Positions 1-8,845 of a stretch of 64,000 nt of DNA are shown piece after piece. The notes beneath the pieces are model-generated. The model was not told where the DNA came from. It saw only the letters and a program-made list of their open reading frames with translations, and searched no databases. Position numbers and translations under genes: made by a program. The number at the start of each line of letters is the position of its first letter. Position 1 is the stretch's first letter. The stretch is from assembly GCF_003208175.1 (NCBI RefSeq), contig NZ_QKMR01000010.1:1-64000 (forward strand). Direction: 5' to 3'. The DNA comes from Ruminiclostridium sufflavum DSM 19573 (lineage in GTDB: Bacteria; Bacillota; Clostridia; Acetivibrionales; DSM-1351).

Positions 1-73
1 CTTTGTCCAGCCATTTTAACACTACACGGTCTAACGCCTATAGGGCTTAATCCTATAGGATAGTGGTTGCTGA

Positions 74-499
74 CTAACAAGTCGCGCCGTAATTTCTGTC
101 GGGCTGCTTATACCAATCCCTTACCTGCTCTGTAATGTCAATGGGATATTTTGTGCAATAAGGCACAGACTTTGAAAAAATTATTTCAGAACTATTGAAC
201 TGAGGCTGGTTAAGCCAATTAACATTATTAACGTCCCAATCGCACATTAATTTGCTGCCTGAAAAGCAGTATAAAGCTCCCGCTGCCACACTGATTGAAA
301 GAGTTGCCCTTTGGATACGGGAATTTTCCGGCAAAGATTTAAAATTGAATTTAATTAAGACTCTATATTCGAACTCGTTATAGAATTTTCCCACGAACAT
401 GGCATTACAGCTTGATATTGCTACATTTTTATAGTAGGAATTTATTTGTGCAATATCATAATCAATATATTTCATATCTGTGCCGCGGGACGGTAACAT
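74..499 (-). CDS. DNRLRE-type surface protein fragment, apparently frameshifted
   Basis: The 141-residue product resembles short clostridial DNRLRE-domain proteins. It has a strand-rich body, a DWDVNNVNWLNQPQF stretch like the family's W-x-x-x-x-V-x-W-x-x-Q-P signature, and a late ITEQVRDWY...NYG motif. The start is supported by AGGAGG six to seven bases upstream of the ATG at 499. The frame stops at 74 right after NYG, where family members normally continue with a hydrophobic strand. The neighbouring frame reads LLVSNHYPIGLSPIG and stays open to the window edge, so a frameshift near 84-92 is likely, by mutation or sequencing error. The function is unknown; such domains occur in extracellular and spore-surface proteins. 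The TPR-glycosyltransferase lies just upstream on the same strand. Confidence 0.6.
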   Translation of the reverse strand: MLPSRGTDMKYIDYDIAQINSYYKNVAISSCNAMFVGKFYNEFEYRVLIKFNFKSLPENSRIQRATLSISVAAGALYCFSGSKLMCDWDVNNVNWLNQPQFNSSEIIFSKSVPYCTKYPIDITEQVRDWYKQPDRNYGATC

Positions 500-566
500 A
501 CCTTACCTCCTCATATAATAGAACTCATATATAGCACTTTTTTAATATACATAAGTATTCTGTCAT

Positions 567-2354
567 TTACAGCTGCTTCAAAATATTCAATGCATCCTTG
601 TCATATATTTCAAATTCTTTAATTGACCTGATCAATTCTTTTTTGCTCATATCAAAATAGCCATATTTATAGTATAGCTTTCCAAGGTGAAGCAGTACTG
701 ATTTATCACTGATTAAATTCAGCAGGTTTATTGCTATATAAAACTCATCAAACCTCTTGTTTATGAGAAATATTTCTAATATTTCGAAAATGATTGCCGT
801 ATATTCTTTTTCTTTTTCATCCTCTGTTAAAACCTGTGTTTCCTTGCCGAAAAAAAGGTTAACAAGCTGAGTATAGCTTTCATATATTTTTTTATTTTTG
901 TCCTGAAATGAATTGTTTTTTAAGCTGTCTATTATATAAAATGCCAGAAGCTTTTCTTTAAGCATTATGGCACATATTACCTTATACATTGAAAATGAAG
1001 GAAAAAAATAATGATTGCTATCAAAATTGTTAATTTGTATGCCCTTTTCAAAATCTCCGGTTCTGACAAGGGCTTTTATTTCTAAAAGTCTGACATCATC
1101 TGATTTTATGCCGTTTTCTTCACATTTTTTAATATATTCCAATGCTGCTTCATAGTATCCGACGGAATAGCAGATATCTGCAAGAACAATAGCTGCCTTT
1201 GCATCATCTTCAAAAAAGAGCTCTAAAATATATTTAAATTCATCCGAAGCTACATTTTCCTCTTTTAGTATATAAGCGATTTTATACACCGAAATAATCA
1301 AGTCCGGTTTTATCCTGATAGTTTCATTGAAATATTTATATGCGGAATGATAATCCTTTTGCTCCATACAAATTAAAGCTAATTCATACATAGCCTTGAA
1401 GCTTCCGGTGCCATATAAAAACTTAAGTCCGGAAGGCGGGTCCCCTATTTCAATGCATTTCTCCCAAGCTCTTACAGCCATGAGTGGTCTGTCCATGGAT
1501 TTATATATGCAGCCTTTAAAATAATACAGGTCTGTGAAGCCGGGGTAATATTGTATGCCTATATCGGTAAATTCCAGTGCCTTTGTATACAATCCGATGA
1601 AATAATTTGCCAGAACTATCCTTAAAACAAGAATAAATCCGTATCCGGCAGCCGGTGTAAAATTTTCATATGACTTATAATAATAATCCAACGCTTTAGC
1701 TATTTCATTCGATGCAAAATATTCATTACCCAAATTAAATAGTGCATATTTGTTATCAGGCTCTTTTTTCAGCTGTTCTTCCAGCAAAAATATATTTCGT
1801 TTTCTCTTATCCTTTCCTTTTATATTGCTGTCTAAATAGCCGTAATGATATATTTTTATTGAAACACAGACATCCTTTGTACTTATTTTATGGTTAACCA
1901 GCTGATTATGTACTTCACCCTCATATTTATACCCAAGGTTATTTTTAAATAATCTTGGGTTTAGATTTATGCTGATATTGCTACTGTCTGCAAAACTGCC
2001 GCAATAATTCAATGTTTCAAAATAATAAAGCGTTTTTTCCTCAAGACTGCTGCTTATTAATTGCAGAAAGGCTTCTTTGTCATCCCTGCAAAATTCATCA
2101 TCCGCATCCATTATAAGTATCCAGTCCTTTGAGGCATACTTCAGTGATTCATTTCTTGCCTCGCTGAAGTTATTATCCCAAATATAATTGTATACACTAG
2201 CTCCGAAGCTTTCTGCAATGTATACAGTTTTGTCCGTTGAGCCTGTATCTACTATAATTACTTCATCCACAATGTCCTTAACACTATTCAGGCATCTTTG
2301 AAGGTTATCCTCTTCATTTTTTACTATCATGCATAAACTTATTTCATTCTTCAT
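567..2354 (-). CDS. Family 2 glycosyltransferase with TPR repeats
   Basis: The 595-residue protein starts with a GT-A glycosyltransferase domain (about residues 1-190): SLCMIVKNEEDNL at the N-terminus, VDTGSTDKT for nucleotide-sugar binding and DADDE at 83-87 as the metal-binding DxD motif. The rest is helical with tetratricopeptide-like units (NKYALFNLGNEYFASNEIAKAL, YYPGFTDLYYFKGCIYKS and similar). This matches the SunS-like family, which glycosylates peptides or surface proteins. No membrane segment is evident, so it should act in the cytoplasm. AAGGAG precedes the ATG. It lies between two surface-like repeat or strand-rich genes on the same strand, so one of those may be its acceptor; that is inference. 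Confidence 0.88.
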   Translation of the reverse strand: MKNEISLCMIVKNEEDNLQRCLNSVKDIVDEVIIVDTGSTDKTVYIAESFGASVYNYIWDNNFSEARNESLKYASKDWILIMDADDEFCRDDKEAFLQLISSSLEEKTLYYFETLNYCGSFADSSNISINLNPRLFKNNLGYKYEGEVHNQLVNHKISTKDVCVSIKIYHYGYLDSNIKGKDKRKRNIFLLEEQLKKEPDNKYALFNLGNEYFASNEIAKALDYYYKSYENFTPAAGYGFILVLRIVLANYFIGLYTKALEFTDIGIQYYPGFTDLYYFKGCIYKSMDRPLMAVRAWEKCIEIGDPPSGLKFLYGTGSFKAMYELALICMEQKDYHSAYKYFNETIRIKPDLIISVYKIAYILKEENVASDEFKYILELFFEDDAKAAIVLADICYSVGYYEAALEYIKKCEENGIKSDDVRLLEIKALVRTGDFEKGIQINNFDSNHYFFPSFSMYKVICAIMLKEKLLAFYIIDSLKNNSFQDKNKKIYESYTQLVNLFFGKETQVLTEDEKEKEYTAIIFEILEIFLINKRFDEFYIAINLLNLISDKSVLLHLGKLYYKYGYFDMSKKELIRSIKEFEIYDKDALNILKQL

Positions 2355-2410
2355 AATATGCTCCTTATTACCAATATAGAACTATAGAACATAAGGCTGA
2401 AAGCCTCCTT

Positions 2411-2443
2411 GGCTTGTGCCGAGCAGCCGGCCAGACACAAGCC
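2411..2443 (-). other. Intergenic hairpin downstream of the GT-repeat protein
   Basis: GGCTTGTG and CACAAGCC form an 8-bp perfect stem with a GC-rich loop. It lies between the end of the DUF6385-like gene and the start of the glycosyltransferase gene. No T-run follows on the minus strand, so it is at most a weak terminator or an mRNA-processing structure. Confidence 0.4.
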
Positions 2444-2517
2444 ATATTTAAAGGCTGTTCTATTAAATAAAAACTATATTTTAAAACTTGCTATTTATGC
2501 AAATGTCAAAATGACAG

Positions 2518-3456
2518 CTAATATCTTCCGTTGAATACCGCAACAATATCCTGCTGATAAGAAGAAGTATTGTTGATTTGTGCTGAGATATATTCTAAAT
2601 AATAATCATTTGTTATTACCCTCGGACTCGCATTTACTGTAGCCGATTCAAAAATCAAGGTGCGCGGATAGGTTCCTATTGCAGTACTTGGCGTTACAGC
2701 CAGCTGTACTGTAACAGCTCTTTTGTTAGTTGCAGAGGTGTTAATAAAATACCATGAGGTATCCTGGTACTTTGCAATATTTATCAAATTGCTGTAAGTC
2801 GATGTTGCTGAACTTACTGTTAATGTTTGTGTAATAGAAGTAAAGGTTCTGTCAGCTAAATTTATTTTTACAGTGCCAGCTACAGTATTTAAGGTTCCCA
2901 CAGTCAAAACCCTGCTTAAGGTACCCAGCAGCGAGACCTGATTGATTGTTCCCAGCTCTGCAACCCTGCCAACTGTTCCCAATGAGCCGATTTGCTCAAC
3001 AGTACTCAGGGTTCCTACGGCCGATACCTTGCTTAAGGTGCCCAGCAGCGAGACCTGATTGATTGTTCCCAGCTCTGCGACCCTGCCAACTGTTCCCAAT
3101 GAGCCGATTTGCTCAACAGTACTCAGGGTTCCTACGGCCGATACCTTGCTTAAGGTGCCCAGCAGCGAGATCTGATTGATTGTTCCCAGCTCTGCGACCT
3201 TGCTTAATGTTCCCAGTAAAGACACTTGATTGATTGTTCCTAATATCGATACCTTGTTTACAGTTCCTAAAGTTTCTATACTTAGTACTTTGTTTATTGT
3301 CCCTATTTCAATAGCAGAGGTACCCGTATTAACTAACAGCTCACCGGCTTCATTAATGCTGAGAGGCTTGTAAGAACCACTTGAGCTGTTGTAACCGTAA
3401 ATTGCAGTTTTTAATTGCTCGGCACTGTTCTGAAAAACTATACTGTTTGACAACAC
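2518..3456 (-). CDS. GT-rich tandem repeat protein, DUF6385-like
   Basis: Three parts are visible: an N-terminal segment of about 50 residues (SNSIVFQNSAEQLKTAIYG), a central block (about 50-200) of roughly nine-residue units of the form LGTxxxVxx, and a C-terminal strand-rich domain of about 110 residues ending DYYLEYISAQIN...VFNGRY. The two end domains resemble the clostridial DUF6385 family. There is no signal peptide. The longest frame starts at a GTG (3462) that overlaps the AGGGAG ribosome site, so GTG 3456 or TTG 3453 is the better start. The regular repeat suggests an elongated beta-structured stalk, possibly on the spore or cell surface. Family membership is recalled, not searched. 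Confidence 0.68.
   Translation of the reverse strand: MLSNSIVFQNSAEQLKTAIYGYNSSSGSYKPLSINEAGELLVNTGTSAIEIGTINKVLSIETLGTVNKVSILGTINQVSLLGTLSKVAELGTINQISLLGTLSKVSAVGTLSTVEQIGSLGTVGRVAELGTINQVSLLGTLSKVSAVGTLSTVEQIGSLGTVGRVAELGTINQVSLLGTLSRVLTVGTLNTVAGTVKINLADRTFTSITQTLTVSSATSTYSNLINIAKYQDTSWYFINTSATNKRAVTVQLAVTPSTAIGTYPRTLIFESATVNASPRVITNDYYLEYISAQINNTSSYQQDIVAVFNGRY
2914..3200. repeat. 117-bp in-frame tandem repeat, about 2.5 copies
   Basis: The segment GCTTAAGGTGCCCAGCAGCG and what follows recurs at 2914, 3031 and 3148, exactly 117 bp (39 codons) apart. The first two copies are nearly identical and the third matches until about 3200. The high identity means a recent duplication inside the GT-repeat gene. 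Confidence 0.9.
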
Positions 3457-3544
3457 TATCACTCCCTTATTGTAAGCAAATATATCAAGTATTTACTTAT
3501 AGCATATAAATATATAACAGGTTAAGATATTATTACTATTAAAA

Positions 3545-3656
3545 AGCCGATATTAACTGACTAAAGTCAATTACGGTTTAAGCTAATTTTAGACACAGTT
3601 TGGGTTCGAATTTGTTCTGACTTTATGGAGCTTTAGCCGATAGTAATTGACTTCAT
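3545..3656. repeat. Dispersed palindromic intergenic repeat, truncated copy
   Basis: The core TAGCCGATAGTAATTGACTT and the segment CAGTTTGGGTTCGAATTTGT match the reverse complement of the full copy at 15571-15673, but the middle hairpin is missing. The left part also carries CTGACTAAAGTCAATTACGG, a second form of the core. The 3457-3794 gap holds no other recognisable feature. Confidence 0.7.
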
Positions 3657-3794
3657 TAATAATATATGAATTTATATACCTAAAAAGTTACTCTATTACA
3701 GGATTATGGTTAACTTTATTATTATAAAGCTCTGCTTTGACGTTAAATAATTTATTTTTTATAGAGGACTTTGCATTATTTCCGGAATACATAG

Positions 3795-3822
3795 AAAAAC
3801 CTGCAGACATTGCATCTGCAGG
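3795..3822 (-). terminator. Intrinsic terminator for the Crp-family gene
   Basis: CCTGCAGA and TCTGCAGG form an 8-bp perfect stem with a 7-base loop. On the minus strand it is followed by five T residues, about 155 bp past the regulator's stop codon. Confidence 0.75.
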
Positions 3823-3976
3823 AGTATATTTTTATATTACACCTATCACACAGTTAAAATCAATTAAACGCTCCAGCCCATACTATCCTGCACCTTGTCC
3901 ATACGCTCGCTTCCGTCAGCAATTTGCCTGTCTTTTTGCGAACAGATATAACTTTCTGCCCAAAATTCATGCAATG

Positions 3977-4660
3977 TCAAAAGGTAAGCAGAAGCTTTCT
4001 CATTTCGTTTCTGTCGGCAATTTTAACGCCGCCGCGGTAAAGGGAAACTAACCCGTCGCTTTCAAAATGCTTCAGCATCCGCGTTACCACCTCTCTTGCA
4101 GTGCCTATATATTTTGCAATCTGTTCATGAGTAAGCTTTATATTATCAGAATTATTTTTTACCGCTTCATCAATCAGAAAAGCAGCAAGCCGTTTATCCA
4201 GACTCAAAAACAGTATTTGCTGCATTGCAAACATCACATCCGAAAATCTGCTGACGGTGGTCTGAAGTACAAAATTTTCAATATATACATTCTTTGACTG
4301 CAGCTGTGAAAAGGTATAGGAGCTAATCAGCAGAGCCTCAGTATCTACCTCAGCATCAATATGGACATCAAAGGTAATGTCCTTTATCAGACATGAGGCA
4401 GACAGAACACATACCTCTCCTTTTCCCAGTCTATAGAGGGTAATTTCCTTTCCCTCCTCTGACAGGATATATGTACGCAATTCTCCCGATTTTACTATTA
4501 GGACTCCGATACAATCATTATCTGCACTATGAATATTCTCCCCTTTTTTATACCTGAGTCCGGTAGTATTATTTAAAAGCAGTGCAATTTCATCATTGTT
4601 CAGCCTATGCCAGAACGTTAAGTTTTCCTGTAAAAACACCTTGTCTTTTTCATTAAGCAT
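3977..4660 (-). CDS. Crp/Fnr family transcriptional regulator
   Basis: The 227-residue protein has an N-terminal cyclic-nucleotide-binding-like beta barrel (about 20-125; KSGELRTYILSEEGKEITLYRLGKGEV) and a C-terminal winged helix of the Crp type (KLTHEQIAKYIGTAREVVTRMLKHFESDGLV). The longest frame adds 13 residues with no ribosome site; GAGGTG lies correctly before the ATG at 4660, so that start is used. It has no N-terminal Cys cluster like that of enteric Fnr, so any effector is unknown. The thioredoxin gene 370 bp upstream on the same strand carries a near-consensus Crp-type site, a plausible target. A redox or oxygen role is inferred from context only. Confidence 0.87.
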   Translation of the reverse strand: MLNEKDKVFLQENLTFWHRLNNDEIALLLNNTTGLRYKKGENIHSADNDCIGVLIVKSGELRTYILSEEGKEITLYRLGKGEVCVLSASCLIKDITFDVHIDAEVDTEALLISSYTFSQLQSKNVYIENFVLQTTVSRFSDVMFAMQQILFLSLDKRLAAFLIDEAVKNNSDNIKLTHEQIAKYIGTAREVVTRMLKHFESDGLVSLYRGGVKIADRNEMRKLLLTF

Positions 4661-4920
4661 AGCTTTTTCACCTCTGATATTTTTAATAAAGCCCGGCATA
4701 TCTATAAGATACTTATTGACTTCTTATTCCATTTACTAAATTTATTATATCAGCTTACGCATATAAATAGTATGCCGTATCCCTTGAAAGAAGCAAGTAA
4801 GAAATAAAGCGGACAGCTGCTTTATTTTCTTAAGTTATCATATGAAAAATCAGACTGAACAATGCCAGGAAAATAAAAAATGCCCTTTCAAAAGGAGCTA
4901 TGCCAGTTAAGACATAACAA

Positions 4921-4964
4921 GGTCTTGAACTGTATATGACTAAAGTCAATTACGGTTCAAGACC
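4921..4964. repeat. Hairpin built around a dispersed-repeat core
   Basis: GGTCTTGAAC and GTTCAAGACC form a perfect 10-bp stem; the loop holds TATGACTAAAGTCAATTACG, the short form of the dispersed repeat core. It is the only structure seen in the 366-bp gap between the regulator and thioredoxin genes. It may end the thioredoxin transcript, although no T-run follows. Confidence 0.6.
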
Positions 4965-5026
4965 CTCTGCTCTTAATTATTATAAATTACTTAAACGTTT
5001 GCATTATTTATCAGGAGGTTAAAAAG

Positions 5027-5335
5027 CTATTTTACCATTTTAAGAATTTGTTCTTTCTGCTTTACTCCAACGGCCTGTGCAGTAACCTTGCCACCCTTTA
5101 CTACAACCAAGGTGGGAATACTCATTACTTTGAATGCCTGTGCAAGCTCTCCCTGTTCGTCTATATTTACCTTTGCGACCTTAAAATCTTTTGCCTCATC
5201 TGCAATTTCATCCACTATCGGAGAAACCATTCTGCAAGGCCCGCACCAAGATGCCCAGAAATCAATTAACACTGGTTTATCTGATTTCATAACCTCATTT
5301 TCAAAATTATTTTTTGTAAGTGTAACAACTGACAT
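5027..5335 (-). CDS. trxA: Thioredoxin
   Basis: The 102-residue protein is a full-length classical thioredoxin: DFWASWCGPCRM carries the redox-active WCGPC, followed by KVNIDEQGELAQAFKVMSIPTL with the conserved cis-proline and a C-terminal GVKQKEQIL helix. It reduces protein disulfides in the cytoplasm. Two ATGs are close together; AAGGAG abuts the first and lies nine bases before the second (5335), so the second is preferred. A TATAAT box, a Crp-like palindrome and a leader hairpin lie upstream, so this gene appears individually regulated. No thioredoxin reductase gene is adjacent. Confidence 0.95.
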   Translation of the reverse strand: MSVVTLTKNNFENEVMKSDKPVLIDFWASWCGPCRMVSPIVDEIADEAKDFKVAKVNIDEQGELAQAFKVMSIPTLVVVKGGKVTAQAVGVKQKEQILKMVK

Positions 5336-5364
5336 AATAATCATCTCCTTGTATAATAAGTTTT

Positions 5365-5383
5365 GTAAGGGTAAAACCCTTAC
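5365..5383 (-). promoter_or_regulatory. Leader hairpin before trxA
   Basis: GTAAGGGT-TTT-ACCCTTAC is a perfect 8-bp stem with a three-base loop, just upstream of the trxA ribosome site. It could stabilise the mRNA or tune translation. Confidence 0.55.
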
Positions 5384-5431
5384 ACCTTTACATTGCTTTA
5401 ACCGGAAAAAAATTTGTTTTTTATTTTCTTA

Positions 5432-5479
5432 ATTATAGCTTACCGTAAAATCAGAATAACTTCCGTGACTTTAGTCACA
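5432..5479 (-). promoter_or_regulatory. Candidate trxA promoter with Crp/Fnr-type operator
   Basis: On the minus strand TGTGACTAAAGTCACG (5479-5464) fits TGTGA-N6-TCACA with one mismatch. It ends 26 bases before a TATAAT at 5437-5432. This spacing suits an activator site near the -35 region. The Crp-family gene nearby is the obvious candidate regulator. Confidence 0.6.
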
Positions 5480-5573
5480 TTAAATGATACTTTTGCTTCT
5501 TAATCCAGACCTAGCCAAGCAATTACTATCTGTTAGCTTTGAATAAATTATATCAAACATATTGTATATATTC

Positions 5574-5588
5574 TGTGACTAAATCACA
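5574..5588. promoter_or_regulatory. Second Crp-like palindrome
   Basis: TGTGACTAAATCACA repeats the left half of the first site but has a five-base spacer. It lies about 100 bp farther upstream of trxA, before the terminator of the dockerin gene. Confidence 0.4.
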
Positions 5589-5626
5589 TATATAACTTTT
5601 TGAAGGCTTTTATAGAATTCTTCAAG

Positions 5627-5662
5627 CAAAAAGACAGATTGTGATTTCAATCTGCCTTTTTT
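5627..5662 (-). terminator. Terminator of the dockerin gene
   Basis: GGCAGATT and AATCTGTC pair on the minus strand with a short loop and are followed by TTTTTGC. The + strand also shows a T-run, so it may act in both directions. Confidence 0.75.
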
Positions 5663-5747
5663 AATACATACACAAATGTGTGATGCAATTATTTAATATT
5701 TTTAAAACCTGCTTTGATGTGTTGTTGCATATTCCTCAAGCCGTAAA

Positions 5748-8624
5748 TCAGCTTAGAGATTCTATACTGCCCATAAGATACATTTTTAATTTCGCAAAGT
5801 CCAATGCATTTATACTGCCGTCACCGTTTACATCAGCTGCCTTCAAACCATATTGGTATTCAAAGGAGGCTATATTTCCTAAAAGATATTTTTTCAGCAG
5901 CGCAAAATCAATGGCATCAACAGCTCCGCTTCCGTCAATATCACCGGATAAATATGCCGTCTGGTTTTGCTCAGCGCTACCAGGAGCTGCCACAGCTCCT
6001 GCCTCTGTATACCCGGAGACTGAAATGCCTTCTGCATTTTTGAAGGATACTCTGAAGTAGTCAACAGAGCCCTTATAAAAGTTGCCGGAAAATCCTCTTG
6101 CAAGATAGTTGGATTTCCCCTCCAACATATCCTTCACAGCAATATCATCGGGATTTATTCCTATTATTTCTGTTCCATAGGTTTTATCATTGACAGTCAT
6201 CAATGTTACATTACCCGAGAAGGTGATAGTTACGTCAGTCCATGCTTTTACCGGTAATGCGGCATTTGCCGTAACAGTGTATTCCTTTGCATTGTCACAG
6301 ATTACAAACTGGGCCTTTCCGTTACTGTTTTCAGGAGTAAAATACATATACTTCTTATCATTTCCGAAATAAAAAAGCTTCTGCCCGGCGGTACCGCCCT
6401 CCCAATAAGTAGATAAATTAAGCTGCATGTCATCAAAATATGACAGGGAGCTGTCTAATACCGCATACTGGTCATTCCCGTCAAAGGTAATAACGCCGCT
6501 TCGTCCGTTTAGGCTGCCTGCCCATAAGGGAGAGCCTTTTGCAAAACCGTCAGTGGAAGCACAGGTATCGTTTACAATATTGAACTTATCATTATCAAAG
6601 TCATATTTCGCATACAAGCCGTCGGTATAGCTTCTTGAGTAAGCGGAATTGTTTGCCGTTGCATATGGCACTTTGAAACGGGTGGAAGCATCAACACTTT
6701 CATAGCCTGCAAAGGAGCCGCCTGTGATAGTATAGGTCATATCCTCGAAAAAATCACCGTAGCCGATAGCCTGTCCTGCAGCCTGTCCTATGTGATTTAC
6801 TCCGTTTTCGGTATAACCGCCCATACACAGGGACATTCCCTTAATAACAGCATTGTCCTTGACTTGATACCAGCCGAATACAAAAGCACTTTCCAGCACC
6901 TTTGCATTTCCTGAGACAGAAGCTTCCCCAGCAACTATTGCTGTATCACCTATATAGGCATTGTTACTGATGCTTGCGGTGCCATCGACAATGGCATATC
7001 CGCATAAGGTGGCATTTCCGCTTATCTTCGCACGGCCCTTTACTACGGCATGGTCTTCAATTCTGGCATTTCCGCTGATAACAGCATTGCCCAGAACCTT
7101 TGCATCAGGCCCTACATATACGCTGGCAGCCACACTTGCCGTGCTTGCTACAAAGCCGCCTCCGTTGGAATGATATGCGCCCTTGATTCCGCTTGTGCTT
7201 ACAACTCTTCTTTGAGGAGCTGCATTTGTCAATTCTATTTCATAGGGATATTGAGTTTTGCTGTCAAAAGGAATTTTCACCTCTGAATAACGTTCCTCCC
7301 AGCTGCCGATGCCGCAATTGACAATAGTGTCCTTTGCAGGAGTTGCCGCTACAGACAGGTATGCCTTCTCACCGCTGTATACGGTAATCTCACCCGTATC
7401 TCCCTCAGAGAACAGGTCCGAATATCTTGTAACACCGCCTGTGCTTTCCACCGCAATGCGCGCCCTCCAGCCAGCACCCTCGGCAGAGGTCAATCCCTTA
7501 AGCTTTACGCTGACTGCCGCTGAATTACCGGCTGAAATATTCGCCTCCAACGGAATAATGTTGTAGCCGGTTGCCTGAGGCGCACGTTCGCTAGGAACCT
7601 GATATGTATTTACCGAACCGTTGACCTTATCCGGCATGGTATAAAACTGCTGCCAGTATAGGGAGGAATCATTCAGCATCTGATTAAGCTTGTTTTTATA
7701 TCTTTTCTTATTTTTAAGATCCAAGGTTGCCATACGGCTTGCGAAATATCCTATGGTGTCGGAAAGCTCCTCATTGCTGTTCAAGTTTTCAATCAAATCA
7801 TATATTGAAGCGGTTTTTGTTCCGTTATTCAACATTTTGGCTACAAAGCCTGCTCCGTACCCGTTTAGATTATCAGGATTATCCTCAAGATACTGAAGAA
7901 TAGGCCATGCCTCATAGTAGGCACGTCCATTGCATGCCATCAGGCTTGTCTGCCTTAAATAATATGCGGAAAGGTCTGTTGCATATTCTGTATCAGTTGT
8001 ATATTTGTCGCTGAAAAGGTACTGTTCCCTGAACCAGTTTGCAACAGCCTCATACCATGGGCCTAAATAACCGTTTTCCCCCCAGCTGTTTTTCCCTTGT
8101 GCAAAATGCATTACATGGCCGAATTCATGAGGCGTTACCCATGTCACAGGATTGTAGCTCATTGCCCCCACATCACACATCAGATACGGGTATCCCAAAT
8201 TATCCATGCCTGCATATGCCCATCCCGATTCATATCCGGTAATTCCGGTTCCCATAATTACAACATTGACCTTGTATTTTTTTGAGTCATTTGTAAAAGT
8301 AGCAGAAGTGCAGGGTTCATTCATCTTGAGGTTATTAACATATATATTCCAGCAGTCCTCAAGGATTTTGGCATTTCCCTCCAGAAAAGCAGTATTCACC
8401 TTGGAAGCATTCCCGCTGTTTCCCCACAGAAACTGGAAATGCTCCGATTCAAAGCTGTTATACTGTGTGCTTGACACCTCATAGCTTCCGTTATTTACCC
8501 CTCTTGTGTAATATCCGGCGGCAGCATATGCTCCGCTTTGCATAAATGGCACTGCGGTAATTGTAACTGCTGCTGATAGCAGTATTGCCGAAGCCTTTAA
8601 CCAAAGCTTATTTGAATTTTTCAT
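5748..8624 (-). CDS. Cellulosomal dockerin protein: zincin-like, hexapeptide beta-helix, LamG-like, dockerin
   Basis: The 958-residue protein has a signal peptide (cleavage near AYAAA, 33-37). Residues 50-330 look like a DUF6055-type putative metalloprotease, with HEFGH at 166-170 and a possible third zinc ligand E192 in [11 protein letters not shown]. Residues 495-600 hold hexapeptide repeats ([21 protein letters not shown]) expected to fold as a left-handed beta-helix. Residues 665-865 look like a LamG/concanavalin-type domain. A type I dockerin ends the protein (893-955) with two calcium loops, [13 protein letters not shown] and [13 protein letters not shown]. It should be secreted and docked on scaffoldin cohesins. 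The substrate is unknown; a protease or carbohydrate-modifying role is inferred. GGGGG precedes the ATG, and a terminator lies downstream, so it is monocistronic. Confidence 0.88.
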   Translation of the reverse strand: MKNSNKLWLKASAILLSAAVTITAVPFMQSGAYAAAGYYTRGVNNGSYEVSSTQYNSFESEHFQFLWGNSGNASKVNTAFLEGNAKILEDCWNIYVNNLKMNEPCTSATFTNDSKKYKVNVVIMGTGITGYESGWAYAGMDNLGYPYLMCDVGAMSYNPVTWVTPHEFGHVMHFAQGKNSWGENGYLGPWYEAVANWFREQYLFSDKYTTDTEYATDLSAYYLRQTSLMACNGRAYYEAWPILQYLEDNPDNLNGYGAGFVAKMLNNGTKTASIYDLIENLNSNEELSDTIGYFASRMATLDLKNKKRYKNKLNQMLNDSSLYWQQFYTMPDKVNGSVNTYQVPSERAPQATGYNIIPLEANISAGNSAAVSVKLKGLTSAEGAGWRARIAVESTGGVTRYSDLFSEGDTGEITVYSGEKAYLSVAATPAKDTIVNCGIGSWEERYSEVKIPFDSKTQYPYEIELTNAAPQRRVVSTSGIKGAYHSNGGGFVASTASVAASVYVGPDAKVLGNAVISGNARIEDHAVVKGRAKISGNATLCGYAIVDGTASISNNAYIGDTAIVAGEASVSGNAKVLESAFVFGWYQVKDNAVIKGMSLCMGGYTENGVNHIGQAAGQAIGYGDFFEDMTYTITGGSFAGYESVDASTRFKVPYATANNSAYSRSYTDGLYAKYDFDNDKFNIVNDTCASTDGFAKGSPLWAGSLNGRSGVITFDGNDQYAVLDSSLSYFDDMQLNLSTYWEGGTAGQKLFYFGNDKKYMYFTPENSNGKAQFVICDNAKEYTVTANAALPVKAWTDVTITFSGNVTLMTVNDKTYGTEIIGINPDDIAVKDMLEGKSNYLARGFSGNFYKGSVDYFRVSFKNAEGISVSGYTEAGAVAAPGSAEQNQTAYLSGDIDGSGAVDAIDFALLKKYLLGNIASFEYQYGLKAADVNGDGSINALDFAKLKMYLMGSIESLS

Positions 8625-8706
8625 ATTTTTCCCCCTTGTTTTTTATAATACAATTTAATTGTACTTTTGATTTGCCCGGTGTGCCTTTAATTATTGGAAA
8701 GCAATT

Positions 8707-8736
8707 TCAATATGTCTTGCTCGAAGCTTCCGGCAT
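8707..8736 (-). CDS. Possible nine-codon leader peptide upstream of the dockerin gene
   Basis: AAAGGAGG stands seven bases before ATG and opens a short frame, MPEASSKTY, then TGA. It ends about 80 bp before the dockerin start. The perfect ribosome site makes it better than chance, but the length is tiny. The remaining upstream region (8737-8845) shows nothing else. Confidence 0.35.
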   Translation of the reverse strand: MPEASSKTY

Positions 8737-8845
8737 AGCCCAGCCTCCTTTCTGCCTTTTTCGCTATATTTCTACATAGAAATATATTACATATTAACTA
8801 TATAATATAATACGGAATAAAATCTGTAAAGAATTGAGCAACAAT

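Noticed and set aside
2914-3200. CRISPR-like array
   Set aside because: The repeats are in-frame, adjacent and coding; no spacers. The 54-bp array at 19851-20060 was rejected for the same reason.
3737-4051. 104-codon plus-strand frame
   Set aside because: It overlaps the regulator gene on the other strand, has no ribosome site and contains the terminator hairpin.
5088-5432. Plus-strand frames over thioredoxin
   Set aside because: Antisense to a clear thioredoxin; composition is that of a shadow frame.
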